DNA from: Amycolatopsis bullii
GTDB taxonomy: Bacteria > Actinomycetota > Actinomycetes > Mycobacteriales > Pseudonocardiaceae
Length of the DNA stretch: 64,000 nt
Direction: 5' to 3'
Assembly: GCF_014654205.1 (NCBI RefSeq)
Contig: NZ_BNAW01000012.1
Span: 104,567-168,566, forward strand
Each line of letters starts with the position of its first letter. The first letter of the stretch is position 1. The translations under genes were made by a program, and so were the position numbers. Under the pieces are notes generated by a model. It had not been told where the DNA came from. It ran no database searches and saw only the letters and a list, made by a program, of their open reading frames with translations. Below, piece by piece: positions 25,856 to 33,814 of this stretch.

Positions 25856-27253
25856 GTGCGCGTCCGGCTGCAGGGCATCGTGCTGACGCTGGTGGCGTTG
25901 CTGGTGTTCGGCCTGGGCATCCCGCTGGCCAGGAGCATCGCGGCCGGCGCGCAGCAGGACCTGTTCCTCGACCGGCTGACCGACACGGCCCGGTTCGCGT
26001 CGCTGGCGCAGCGGCCGCTGCTGGACAACAAGGCGTCGCTGATCGAGCCCGACTTGACCCGCTACCACGAGGTGTACGGCGTCCAGGCGGCGGTCGTCGA
26101 CCAGGACGGCAAGCTGTTCGCCTCGTCGGTCGTGCCGTCCGCCCCGCAGATCGATCTGAACGACGAGCGGATCAGCGGGCCGGTCCACGAGGCGCTGGCC
26201 GGGCGCCGCTCCCAGCCCGCGGGGGTGCTGATGCCGTGGGATTCGACGCCGCTGGTGCTCGCCGAGCCGGTGCTCGCCGACGGCGAGGTGCACGGCGCGG
26301 TGCTCACCGTGTCCGACACCGGCGCCGAGCGCGCGGACGTGCTGTGGTGGTGGCTGCTGCTCACCGCGGGCGGGATCCTCGCCTTCACCTTGGCCTTGGC
26401 CGTGGCGGTCCCGGTGGTCCGCTGGATCCTGCGGCCGGTGCACCGGCTCGACGACGCGACCGGTGCGCTGGTGGCGTCGGTGGTCAGCGGCCGCGAGGCC
26501 GAGCCGGTGGGGGAAAGCGGCGGGCCGCCGGAGCTGCGGCAGCTCGGCCGCTCGTTCGACCGGATGGCGTCGAGCGTGTCGGGCGCGCTGGCGGCGCAGC
26601 GCGCGTTCGTCGCCGATGCGTCCCACCAGCTGCGCAACCCGCTGACGGCGCTGAAGATCCGGCTGGGCAACCTCGAAGGCCACGTCGACGACGAGCCGGC
26701 GGCCGCCGACCTGGAGGCGGCCCGGGTCGACGCGGGCCGACTGCACCAGATCCTGGACGGGCTGCTGTCGATGGCCCGCGCCGAGGCTTCCGGTGGCGAG
26801 CTGGACCCGGTGGTGCTGGACGAGGCCGTGGCGGAGCGGGTCGCGGACTGGTCGGTGGTCGGCGAGGCCCGCGACGTGCGGCTGGTGGTGGAGACGTCCG
26901 GCGACGGGGCACGCGTGTGCATGCCGCCGCGGGGCGCCGAGACGATCTTGGACGCGTTGCTGGACAACGCGCTGAAGTTCACCGCGTCGGGCACGGAGAT
27001 CCTGATTGCGGTCGCTCGTTCGGGCGACCGGGTGCGGTTGTCGGTGCGTGACCACGGGCCGGGGCTGCCCCCGGACGAGCTCGATCGGGCACTGGACCGG
27101 TTCTGGCGCAGCCCGGCGCACCAGAACGTGCCGGGGTCGGGGCTGGGGCTGGCGATCGTGAGCGAGATCGTCGCGCATTCGGACGGGGAACTGGAGCTGG
27201 ACCTGCCGGAGGGCGGCGGGCTGCGGATCTCGATGGTGTTCCCGGTGGCTTAG
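25856..27253 (+). CDS. Sensor histidine kinase, TctE-like
   Basis: 465 residues: short cytoplasmic start, first transmembrane helix (~8-27), an extracytoplasmic sensor domain (~30-160), second helix (WWWLLLTAGGILAFTLALAVAV), HAMP region, then HisKA with phosphorylated His257 (ASHQLRNPLTALK), N box DNALKF, G1 DHGPGLP and G2 GSGLGLAI. GTG 25856, 5 bp behind the response regulator. Its stop codon overlaps that of the convergent TAXI gene by 4 bp (27250-27253). A kinase of this layout next to a periplasmic binding protein resembles tricarboxylate/organic-acid sensing systems (inference). Confidence 0.92.
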   Translation: MRVRLQGIVLTLVALLVFGLGIPLARSIAAGAQQDLFLDRLTDTARFASLAQRPLLDNKASLIEPDLTRYHEVYGVQAAVVDQDGKLFASSVVPSAPQIDLNDERISGPVHEALAGRRSQPAGVLMPWDSTPLVLAEPVLADGEVHGAVLTVSDTGAERADVLWWWLLLTAGGILAFTLALAVAVPVVRWILRPVHRLDDATGALVASVVSGREAEPVGESGGPPELRQLGRSFDRMASSVSGALAAQRAFVADASHQLRNPLTALKIRLGNLEGHVDDEPAAADLEAARVDAGRLHQILDGLLSMARAEASGGELDPVVLDEAVAERVADWSVVGEARDVRLVVETSGDGARVCMPPRGAETILDALLDNALKFTASGTEILIAVARSGDRVRLSVRDHGPGLPPDELDRALDRFWRSPAHQNVPGSGLGLAIVSEIVAHSDGELELDLPEGGGLRISMVFPVA

Positions 27254-28176
27254 GTCTTCTGCGACCGGTAATACCGCAGCGCGCCCGGGTGCAGCGGGAT
27301 CGGCTGGGTCTCGATGCCCGGGTGGACATCGATCGACAAGGCCGCCGAGTTCGCGCTCGCCAGCTCGTGGCGGGCGTCGAACAGGCCGCGGACCAGGGCC
27401 TCGGCCACGTCGTCCGGCATCGACTTCGGGACCACCAGGAAGTTCGGCACCACCAGCGTCGTCACCGGGAGGAGCTCCTTGTACGTGCTCGCCGGGATCG
27501 TGGCGGTGCTGTAAACCTGGCTGCGTGCCTGCACCTTCGGCATCACGTCGGCGAGGTCGAGCAGGTGGAGCCGGCCCTGGTTCTCCGGCTCCAGCAGCTT
27601 CGGCGTGGGCAGGCCGCCGGACCAGAAGAACGCGTCGACCTCGTGGTTGCGCAGCGCGAGGACGGATTCGTCGAGGCCGCGGGTGGTCGTGCTGACCGAG
27701 TCCTGCAGCCCGAGCAGGTTCAGCAGCCAGTTGGCGATGTACTCGACGCCGGACTGCGGTGAGCCGATCGCGACCCGGTGGCCCCTCAGCTGGGACACCG
27801 ACCGGATGTCGGAGTCGGAGCGGACGACGACGTGCAGGTAGTCGTCGTGGATCCGGGCGAGCGCGGCGAAACCGGGCCGGTCCTGGTACTGGGCCGCGGC
27901 GACGTCGGCCGCGACGAAGGCGACGTCGGCCTCGCCGGCGAGCACCTTGGCGACGTTGTCCGGCGAGCCCTGGGTCTGCAGCACCTGCGGCCGGTCGACG
28001 TCCAGGCCGGTCTGCCACGCGCTGGCGAGGGTCTGGGCGAGCTTGTAGTAGACGCCGCCGGAGTTGCCCGCGGCGATCCGCAGCTTGAGGCCGCCGAACC
28101 CGGTGGTGCAGGCGGTGAGCACCAGCAGGAGGGCGGCCGCGATCGCGAGTCCGCGGGTCCGCCTCCAGCCGGTCAC
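27250..28176 (-). CDS. TAXI-family solute-binding lipoprotein, no permease nearby
   Basis: 308 residues. Lipoprotein signal with LTAC (Cys23), then the TAXI (TRAP-associated extracytoplasmic immunogenic) fold: LRIAAGNSGGVYYKLAQTLAS, VGSPQSGVEYIANWLL, DAFFWSGGLPTP. TAXI proteins normally feed TRAP permeases of the DctQM type; none is encoded in the window. It converges on and touches the histidine kinase gene, so it may act as the kinase's ligand-binding partner. GTG 28176 chosen from the signal peptide; the frame is open further upstream without a ribosome site. Confidence 0.88.
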   Translation of the reverse strand: MTGWRRTRGLAIAAALLLVLTACTTGFGGLKLRIAAGNSGGVYYKLAQTLASAWQTGLDVDRPQVLQTQGSPDNVAKVLAGEADVAFVAADVAAAQYQDRPGFAALARIHDDYLHVVVRSDSDIRSVSQLRGHRVAIGSPQSGVEYIANWLLNLLGLQDSVSTTTRGLDESVLALRNHEVDAFFWSGGLPTPKLLEPENQGRLHLLDLADVMPKVQARSQVYSTATIPASTYKELLPVTTLVVPNFLVVPKSMPDDVAEALVRGLFDARHELASANSAALSIDVHPGIETQPIPLHPGALRYYRSQKT

Positions 28177-28225
28177 GGCCCGATCGTGCCAGACTCCCGG
28201 CCCGGCGGGGCAGGTCACCCGCGGT

Positions 28226-28732
28226 TCAGGAGCGGTAGCCCTCCGCCTGGGTGGCTTCGGCGGCGACGCGAACGCCGTAGCGGTAGGCCAGCTTGCCGCC
28301 CAGGTAGCCCGACACCCCGAGCGCCAGCAGCGCGACGATCGACAGCACGAACGGCCCCGCCCCGACCGGCCCCTCGTCGGTCGCCCGGCGCCAGAAGAAC
28401 CCCACGACGAAGGCGGCCGTCACCGCCAGGTTGAGGCTCATGTGCGTCAACCCCGTGCGGAACGCACGGGTGCCGCGGGGGATCGCCAGCAGGTCCAGCG
28501 CGCCGACGAGGGCGGCCGCGAGCGCGCCGACGACGCCGATGGCGATCAGCCAGAGCGCACCGCGGGCCAGGTAGCCCGGGTCGTCGACGATCAGCGACCC
28601 GATGTCGAACACCAGGCTCGACACCCAGGCGCCGATCGGGACGGTGACCAGGATCGGGTGGAACGGATGCCCGTACGGTCCGGCCAGCACCGCGTTCACC
28701 GGCTGCTTCGACTGCTCGACGTGCTGGGTCAT
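28226..28732 (-). CDS. DUF2231 membrane protein
   Basis: 168 residues with four transmembrane helices (LVTVPIGAWVSSLVFDIGSL; LIAIGVVGALAAALVGALDLL; NLAVTAAFVVGFFW; FVLSIVALLALGVSGYLGGKLAY). The motif GHPFHPILV near the N-terminus, with two histidines, defines DUF2231 and could bind haem or metal. AAGGAG lies 7 bp before ATG 28732. Divergent from the cysteine-rich regulator at 28848, with 115 bp between them, so they may share control. Confidence 0.88.
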   Translation of the reverse strand: MTQHVEQSKQPVNAVLAGPYGHPFHPILVTVPIGAWVSSLVFDIGSLIVDDPGYLARGALWLIAIGVVGALAAALVGALDLLAIPRGTRAFRTGLTHMSLNLAVTAAFVVGFFWRRATDEGPVGAGPFVLSIVALLALGVSGYLGGKLAYRYGVRVAAEATQAEGYRS

Positions 28733-28847
28733 GGCGGCTCCTTTTCGCCAATGAAGTTTGGTCTTATTTGCGGGAGGGGTCAAGGCGAGCTGGTCAGCGT
28801 GACCCGATCGGAGTCAAGGGACAGCAATTCGGTGTTAGCCTGCGGGC

Positions 28848-29528
28848 GTGGAGCCGATCACCGCGGTGGCCGCGCTGGACGACCCGTCGCGGCGCGGCAT
28901 GTACGCGCACATCCGCCGGGCGCGGCGCCCGGTCACCCGGGACGAGGCCGCCGAGGCGGTCGGGATCTCGCGCAAGCTGGCGGCTTTCCACCTCGACAAG
29001 CTCGTCGCGGCCGGGCTGCTGCAGACCCGGTACGAATTCGCCGGCGGCGTCCGCAAGGTCGGCCGCGCCCCCAAGGTGTACGAACCCTCCGGCGTCGAAG
29101 TGCGCGTCAGCATCCCGCCGCGCCACCACGACGTCCTCGCCGGAATCCTGCTGGACGCCGTCCTCGAGGAACGCGGCGGCGAGACGGCCCGCGACGCCGC
29201 TCTGCGTGCCGCGCACCGGCACGGCGAGGTGCTCGGCGCCGCCGAACGCGAGCGGGTCCGGCCCGGGCGCCTGGGCACCGAGCGGGCCCTGACCCTGGCC
29301 ACGGCGCTGGTCGAGCGGCACGGCTTCGAACCGGACCGGGAAACCCCCGCCTGCCTGCGGCTGCGCAACTGCCCGTTCCACCCGCTCGCGGCGAAGGCAC
29401 CCGAGCTGGTGTGCGGCATCAACCAGGCGTTCCTCGGCGGGGTGCTCGACGGACTGCAGGCGGCGACGGTCGAAGCCGTGCTCGACCCGCGGGCGGGGGA
29501 GTGCTGCGTGGAGCTGCGGCCCGCCTAG
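28848..29528 (+). CDS. COG2345-type winged-helix regulator with cysteine cluster
   Basis: 226 residues. Winged helix ~residues 5-75 (DDPSRRGMYAHIRRA, RDEAAEAVGISRKLAAFHLDKLVAAGLL) followed by a sensor domain. Cysteines at 169, 175, 189, 219 and 220 (CLRLRNC, LVCGIN, GECC) recall the Fe-S-ligand cysteines of SufR-like COG2345 proteins. GTG 28848 follows TAGCCT by 6 bp with no Shine-Dalgarno: leaderless. It is divergent from the DUF2231 gene, a likely target. Redox or Fe-S sensing is inferred from the cysteines only. Confidence 0.82.
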   Translation: MEPITAVAALDDPSRRGMYAHIRRARRPVTRDEAAEAVGISRKLAAFHLDKLVAAGLLQTRYEFAGGVRKVGRAPKVYEPSGVEVRVSIPPRHHDVLAGILLDAVLEERGGETARDAALRAAHRHGEVLGAAERERVRPGRLGTERALTLATALVERHGFEPDRETPACLRLRNCPFHPLAAKAPELVCGINQAFLGGVLDGLQAATVEAVLDPRAGECCVELRPA

Positions 29529-29768
29529 TTCACCGGTTGCGTCCAATTAGGACGGACAGCCCACGTCGTGCCCTCGGCGGACTGCTGGTCGGCGCCCGCC
29601 GTCGAAGTCCGGATCGAGTGAATTCGTCGAATTCGCAATACCCCCGCAAAAGATCAGGTTACTGACCGGCGAATTACTCCGGACGCTCCTTGACCCGGAT
29701 CGGCCCGGCGCTGATCATTCCCGCAGCGATTCCCCGTGCGCTTTCCCGCGCCTTCCCAGGAGAACCCC

Positions 29769-31619
29769 TTGAGCCTCGCGCCCTTGGACCGGCGGACCTT
29801 CCTGCGCTGGTCCGCGCTCGTCCCCACCGTCGCCGCCGCGCCCGCCGTGCTGGGCGTGCCCGCCTGGGCGGAGGAGGCGACGGCGTTCGTCGACTCCTAC
29901 CGCACCAACGTCCCGGCCAACCACACCCCGGAGACCAACGCGGCGGTCCGGATCCTGAGCGGGATGCAGCGGGTCTGGCGCACCGGGTCCACTTGGGACA
30001 GTGGTGTGGTCCTCGACGCGGCGGTGCTGCGCGCGAACGTCCGGCACTGCGTCGCCGTCACGCACGCCCGGACCGACGCCGAAGCCAAGCGCGCCTTCGT
30101 CCACGACCGCCAGCACCAGTCCTACGCCGCCATCGGCGGTCTCGGTCCCCTGGCCGACCTCTACCGCACCGGCGCCAAGGCCGTCACGAGCATCACCGCC
30201 GCGCCCGACGGCACGCCGCCGTCGAAGGTCGACGACGCCGTCCCGGCGAACGCCCCGGCGGGTTCGGCGCTCGGCGCCGGATCGCACGACTCGGAGCTCG
30301 GCCTCGTGGCCACGCTCGTGGACACCGTCCGCGGCAACTGGGCCTCGGGCAACCCGAGCAAGGCCGCCTACCAGTACCCGCGGCCGTGGCGGCTGACCGC
30401 GGACAGCGGGGTCGAGGACACCGGCCGGGTCGACGCGCTCGGCTTCCCGGTCTACCGCTCCGACGTCGTCGTCGCGCCGCAGCTGCTGCGGCAGCGCAGC
30501 ACGACCCCGGCCGAGGACGGGGGCTTCCCCAGCGGCCACACCAACGCCTTCCACCTGGCCTGCCTCGCGCTGGCCTACGCGGTCCCCGAGCGGTTCCAGG
30601 AGCTGGTGGCGCGGGCCTACGACCTGTCCGACACGCGGATCGTCGCCGGGATGCACTCGCCGGTGGACGTGATCGGCGGCCGCACCCTGGCCACCGCGCT
30701 CGCCGCCGCGACGCTCGCCGACCCGGAGAACGCGACGCTAAAGGCGGCGGCGCGCGAGCAGGCGCTGAAGTACTTCACCGCGAAGACCGGCACGACTCCC
30801 GACACGCTCTTCGCCCGCGCCCACACCGGCGCCGACGAATACGGCGACCGCCGGGCCAACGCCGCGATGGTCGCCCGCGGGGCGACCTACGGCCTGCCGG
30901 CCCGCGGCGCGCGTACGCCGATGCGCGTCCCCAAGGGCGCCGAAGTGCTCCTGGAGACGCGCCTGCCGTACCTGGACGCGGCGCAGCGGCGGGAAGTCCT
31001 GCGCACGACGGCGTTCCCGGCCGGGAACCCGCTGCTCGACGGCCCCGAGCTCTGGGGGCGGCTGAACCTCTTCGCCGCAGCCGACGGCTTCGGCGCGTTC
31101 GACACGAGGGTCCGCGTCACGATGGACGCCTCCCGCGGCGGGTTCAGGGCCAACGACAGCTGGCGCAACAACATCGGCGGCGACGGCGGGCTCGTCAAGG
31201 CGGGCACCGGGACACTCACGCTGGCCGGGGCCAACAGCTACCGCGGCGGCACCCGCGTCGAGGCGGGCACGCTGGTCGCGGCGAACCCGGGTGCGCTGGG
31301 CACCGGAACCGCCGAACTCGCCGGTGGCTCGCTGCGCGCGTCCGGCCTCCGGGTGGGCGGTTACCACCAGACCGGCGGCACGCTGTCGGTGACCGCCGGA
31401 CCGGCGCTGGTCGTGCACGGCGACGCCACGCTGGAGCGCGGCAGCGTCCTGGAGCTCCGGATCGACGGCTCCTGCCCGTGGCACGAGGTCGACGTGCTGC
31501 GCGCGCGGCGGCTGCGCGGCCGGTTCGCCGCCATCCGAGCCGACCGCCCGGGTTTCCGGGTGGTTCCCCGGTACACCCCCACCGGTTTGTCCGTCCGAAT
31601 CCTGCGGGAGTTCTCGTGA
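29769..31619 (+). CDS. Secreted PAP2-family phosphatase with autotransporter-type beta-strand repeat
   Basis: 616 residues. Tat signal DRRTFLRW then a hydrophobic stretch to PAWA. PAP2/vanadium-haloperoxidase active-site motifs are complete: Lys198-x6-Arg205-Pro206, PSGH (His257) and Arg290-x5-His296-x3-Asp300. After the catalytic domain comes a passenger-associated repeat (GGDGGLVKAGTGTLTLAG, GTRVEAGTLVA) unusual in Gram-positives. TTG 29769 is taken as start: AGGAGA stands 6 bp before it, while the earlier GTG at 29736 has none. GTGA overlap with the sphingomyelinase-like gene implies joint action on a phosphate ester outside the cell. The 240 bp upstream (29529-29768) contain two GAATTC boxes and no gene. 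Confidence 0.88.
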   Translation: MSLAPLDRRTFLRWSALVPTVAAAPAVLGVPAWAEEATAFVDSYRTNVPANHTPETNAAVRILSGMQRVWRTGSTWDSGVVLDAAVLRANVRHCVAVTHARTDAEAKRAFVHDRQHQSYAAIGGLGPLADLYRTGAKAVTSITAAPDGTPPSKVDDAVPANAPAGSALGAGSHDSELGLVATLVDTVRGNWASGNPSKAAYQYPRPWRLTADSGVEDTGRVDALGFPVYRSDVVVAPQLLRQRSTTPAEDGGFPSGHTNAFHLACLALAYAVPERFQELVARAYDLSDTRIVAGMHSPVDVIGGRTLATALAAATLADPENATLKAAAREQALKYFTAKTGTTPDTLFARAHTGADEYGDRRANAAMVARGATYGLPARGARTPMRVPKGAEVLLETRLPYLDAAQRREVLRTTAFPAGNPLLDGPELWGRLNLFAAADGFGAFDTRVRVTMDASRGGFRANDSWRNNIGGDGGLVKAGTGTLTLAGANSYRGGTRVEAGTLVAANPGALGTGTAELAGGSLRASGLRVGGYHQTGGTLSVTAGPALVVHGDATLERGSVLELRIDGSCPWHEVDVLRARRLRGRFAAIRADRPGFRVVPRYTPTGLSVRILREFS

Positions 31620-32944
31620 GAAAACGCATCGTCGCGTTGGCCGCCGCCGTCACGGTGTCCACTGTGGTCAGTCCGACGGCCGCGCACGCGGCCACCGACG
31701 GCGGCAGCTTTTCCGTGCTGGCCTACAACGTCGCCGGCCTGCCGGAGAGCATCTCGAGCGCGCCGACGCCGCGTGACCCCGCCACGACGGCGATCGGGCA
31801 GCGGCTCGGCCCGTACGACGTCGTGCACGTCGAGGAGGACTTCAACTACCACGCGAAGCTCTACGCGGCCGACCAGCACCCGTACCGCACGCCCACCAGC
31901 GGCGGCGCGGGCATCGGCAGCGGGCTGAACACGCTGTCCTCGCTGCCCTACGACGTCGACGACTTCGAGCGGGTCCGCTGGACGTCCTGCCAGCTCGACT
32001 CGGGCGACTGCCTGACCCCGAAGGGCTTCACCTTCATGCGGGTGCGGCTGGCCGAGGGCGTGTACGTCGACTTCTACAACGCGCACACCAACGCCGGCAC
32101 GAACGACGGCGACGAGGCGTCGCGCGCGTCGAACCTGGCCCAGCTGACCGCGTTCATCAAGACGCACTCGGCGGGCAACGCGATCGTCGTCATGGGCGAC
32201 ACCAACACGCGCTACACCCGAGCGGCCGACACGATCGCGCAGTTCGGGGCGGACAACGGGCTGACCGACGCGTGGGTCAAGCTCGTGCGCGGCGGGGTCG
32301 CGCCTGCTCCGGGCAGCCCCGACCTCGTGTGCAACCAGCAGGCGCCCACCAACGACTGCGAGGTCGTCGACAAGGTGCTCTACCGCGGCAGCAAGCTCGT
32401 GAACCTCGACGCGACCTTCTACAACAACGAGCACGCGAAGTTCCTCGACGACCAGGGCCGGATGCTGTCCGACCACGACCCGGTCACCGTGCGGTTCACC
32501 TGGACCCGCAACCCGGCGCTGCAGCTGTCGGACCAGTTCGGCGGCCCGCACGGCGACTACTTCACCGACGTCCCCGCGGTGCCCGCGAACGCCCGGGTGC
32601 GGACGTGGTCGCTGCGCAGCGGCAACCGCGTCGACCAGGTCGGGGTGACCCTGGAGAACGGCACCGCGCTGACCCACGGCGGCACGGGCGGCACGGCGCA
32701 GTCGCTCACGCTCGGTACCGGCGAGTACGTCACCACGGCGACCCTGTGCCAGGGCAAGTACAGCGGCACGACCCGGATCTTCTCCGCCCGGTTCACCACC
32801 AACCTCGGCCGCGTGCTGGCCGGCGGCTCGACGACCGGTGACTGCGTGACCCGCACGGCCCCGGACGGCTGGCAGCTCGCCGGCTTCCACGGGCGCACCG
32901 GCGCCGAGGTCGACAAGGTGGGATTCGTCTACACGCAGCGGTAA
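31616..32944 (+). CDS. Secreted sphingomyelinase-like phosphodiesterase with jacalin-like domain
   Basis: 442 residues. Signal peptide to AHAA; endonuclease/exonuclease/phosphatase fold with AYNVAGLP, metal glutamate in VVHVEED (73-74), His157 in YNAHTNAG, Asp195/Asn197 in VMGDTNTRY and the final SDHDP (286-287). This order and the NAHTNAG motif resemble bacterial neutral sphingomyelinases. Residues ~300-442 form a jacalin-like lectin fold (FGGPHGDYF, GRTGAEVDKVGFVY) that may bind sugar. GTG overlaps the PAP2 stop. Predicted product: phosphocholine or phospho-sugar released at a surface, then dephosphorylated by the PAP2 partner (inference). Confidence 0.87.
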   Translation: MRKRIVALAAAVTVSTVVSPTAAHAATDGGSFSVLAYNVAGLPESISSAPTPRDPATTAIGQRLGPYDVVHVEEDFNYHAKLYAADQHPYRTPTSGGAGIGSGLNTLSSLPYDVDDFERVRWTSCQLDSGDCLTPKGFTFMRVRLAEGVYVDFYNAHTNAGTNDGDEASRASNLAQLTAFIKTHSAGNAIVVMGDTNTRYTRAADTIAQFGADNGLTDAWVKLVRGGVAPAPGSPDLVCNQQAPTNDCEVVDKVLYRGSKLVNLDATFYNNEHAKFLDDQGRMLSDHDPVTVRFTWTRNPALQLSDQFGGPHGDYFTDVPAVPANARVRTWSLRSGNRVDQVGVTLENGTALTHGGTGGTAQSLTLGTGEYVTTATLCQGKYSGTTRIFSARFTTNLGRVLAGGSTTGDCVTRTAPDGWQLAGFHGRTGAEVDKVGFVYTQR

Positions 32945-33633
32945 TCGCCGGCGAGTCCGCGAGGCGCCCCGCGGTCCGGTGTTCCCGGACGGCGGGGCGT
33001 CACGCTGTTCAGCAGCGCTTCGGCGACGGCCATGGTGGGCCGCGCGGTGGGGTCGGGGTGGAGCAGGTGCACCACGGCCTCGGTGAGCGGGTGGCGGCTT
33101 CGGCCGAGGTCGCCGCCCAATGCCGCGTAGAGGGTGGCGCCCAGGGAGTACACCTCGGCCGGGAAGTCGGGGAAGCCGCCGTCGAGCACTTCGGGGGCGA
33201 GGAAGGCACCCAGGGCCTGCCCGCCGCCCACGATCCGGGCGTGGCCTTCGGCGGAGACGACGACGTGGTCCGGGTCGACGGCGGCGTGCAGGACGCCTTC
33301 GTCGTGCGCGGCGGCCAGCCCGGCGGCCAGCTGGGCCCCGAACCGGGCGACGAGCCCGGGGGCGAGCGTGCCGTGCTCGCCGAGGAGCTCGGTCAGCGTC
33401 CGCGCCCCCGGGTACTCGAGCACCAGGTAGGTGGTGCGGTCGTCGTCGACGACGTCACAGATGGCCGCTCGCGGCGCGGGGATGGTGGGCGCCGCGAGCG
33501 GCTCGTCGAACAGCGGCTTGACGGCGACGATCCGGTCGAGCCGTTCGTCCTGCGCGTGCCAGACCACCGTGCCCTGCCCGGCCGGACCGAGCAGGCGGTA
33601 CCGGTCGCCGATCAGTGTCCCTTCGCGCGCCAC
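32929..33633 (-). CDS. Protein kinase-like protein, predicted pseudokinase
   Basis: 234 residues with a bacterial Ser/Thr kinase fold: start DRYRLLGPAGQGTVVWHA, ATP-lysine Lys39 (VAVK), hinge LVLEYPGARTL, APE at 146-148 and the alpha-F segment EVYSLGATLYAAL. Catalytic elements are gone: HRD is His-Ala-Ala (116-118), the catalytic Lys/Asn positions are D and H, and DFG is Gly-Gly-Gly (136-138). GTG 33633 has GGAGGG upstream. No membrane segment. Converges on the sphingomyelinase-like gene (16-bp overlap). Likely a scaffold or nucleotide sensor (inference). Confidence 0.85.
   Translation of the reverse strand: MAREGTLIGDRYRLLGPAGQGTVVWHAQDERLDRIVAVKPLFDEPLAAPTIPAPRAAICDVVDDDRTTYLVLEYPGARTLTELLGEHGTLAPGLVARFGAQLAAGLAAAHDEGVLHAAVDPDHVVVSAEGHARIVGGGQALGAFLAPEVLDGGFPDFPAEVYSLGATLYAALGGDLGRSRHPLTEAVVHLLHPDPTARPTMAVAEALLNSVTPRRPGTPDRGAPRGLAGDYRCV
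32965..32999 (+). terminator. Terminator of the PAP2/sphingomyelinase operon, inside the convergent gene
   Basis: 15-bp stem with one mismatch, CGCCCCGCGGTCCGG / CCGGACGGCGGGGCG, 5-nt loop, 20 bp after the sphingomyelinase-like stop and within the pseudokinase 3' coding end. Confidence 0.6.
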
Positions 33634-33749
33634 GTCGCGCTCCCTCCGTCGTCCACCGTCCTGCTGGGAGATACGGCCGGAAAGCGAATCCGGTTCGCTT
33701 GATCGCCACGTTTTCCCCCACCCGGGTGGCGCCGCGCCCAGCCCCCAAC

Positions 33750-33802
33750 GCAGTGAATGACTCATTCCTGGCATCGGAGGCCAGGAATGAGTCATTCACT
33801 GC
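33750..33802 (-). terminator. 23-bp perfect palindrome after the GH43 gene
   Basis: Arms 33750-33772 and 33780-33802 are perfect reverse complements (GCAGTGAATGACTCATTC... ), with a 7-nt loop. It follows the double-GH43 stop by 13 bp on the minus strand and precedes the pseudokinase. An unusually long, AT-containing stem for this genome. Confidence 0.75.
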
Positions 33803-33814
33803 ATGCGGGGAAGC

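Noticed and set aside
29620..29634. GAATTC-GTC-GAATTC as an operator for the PAP2 gene
   Set aside because: Short and without a matching regulator or promoter alignment; could be chance.
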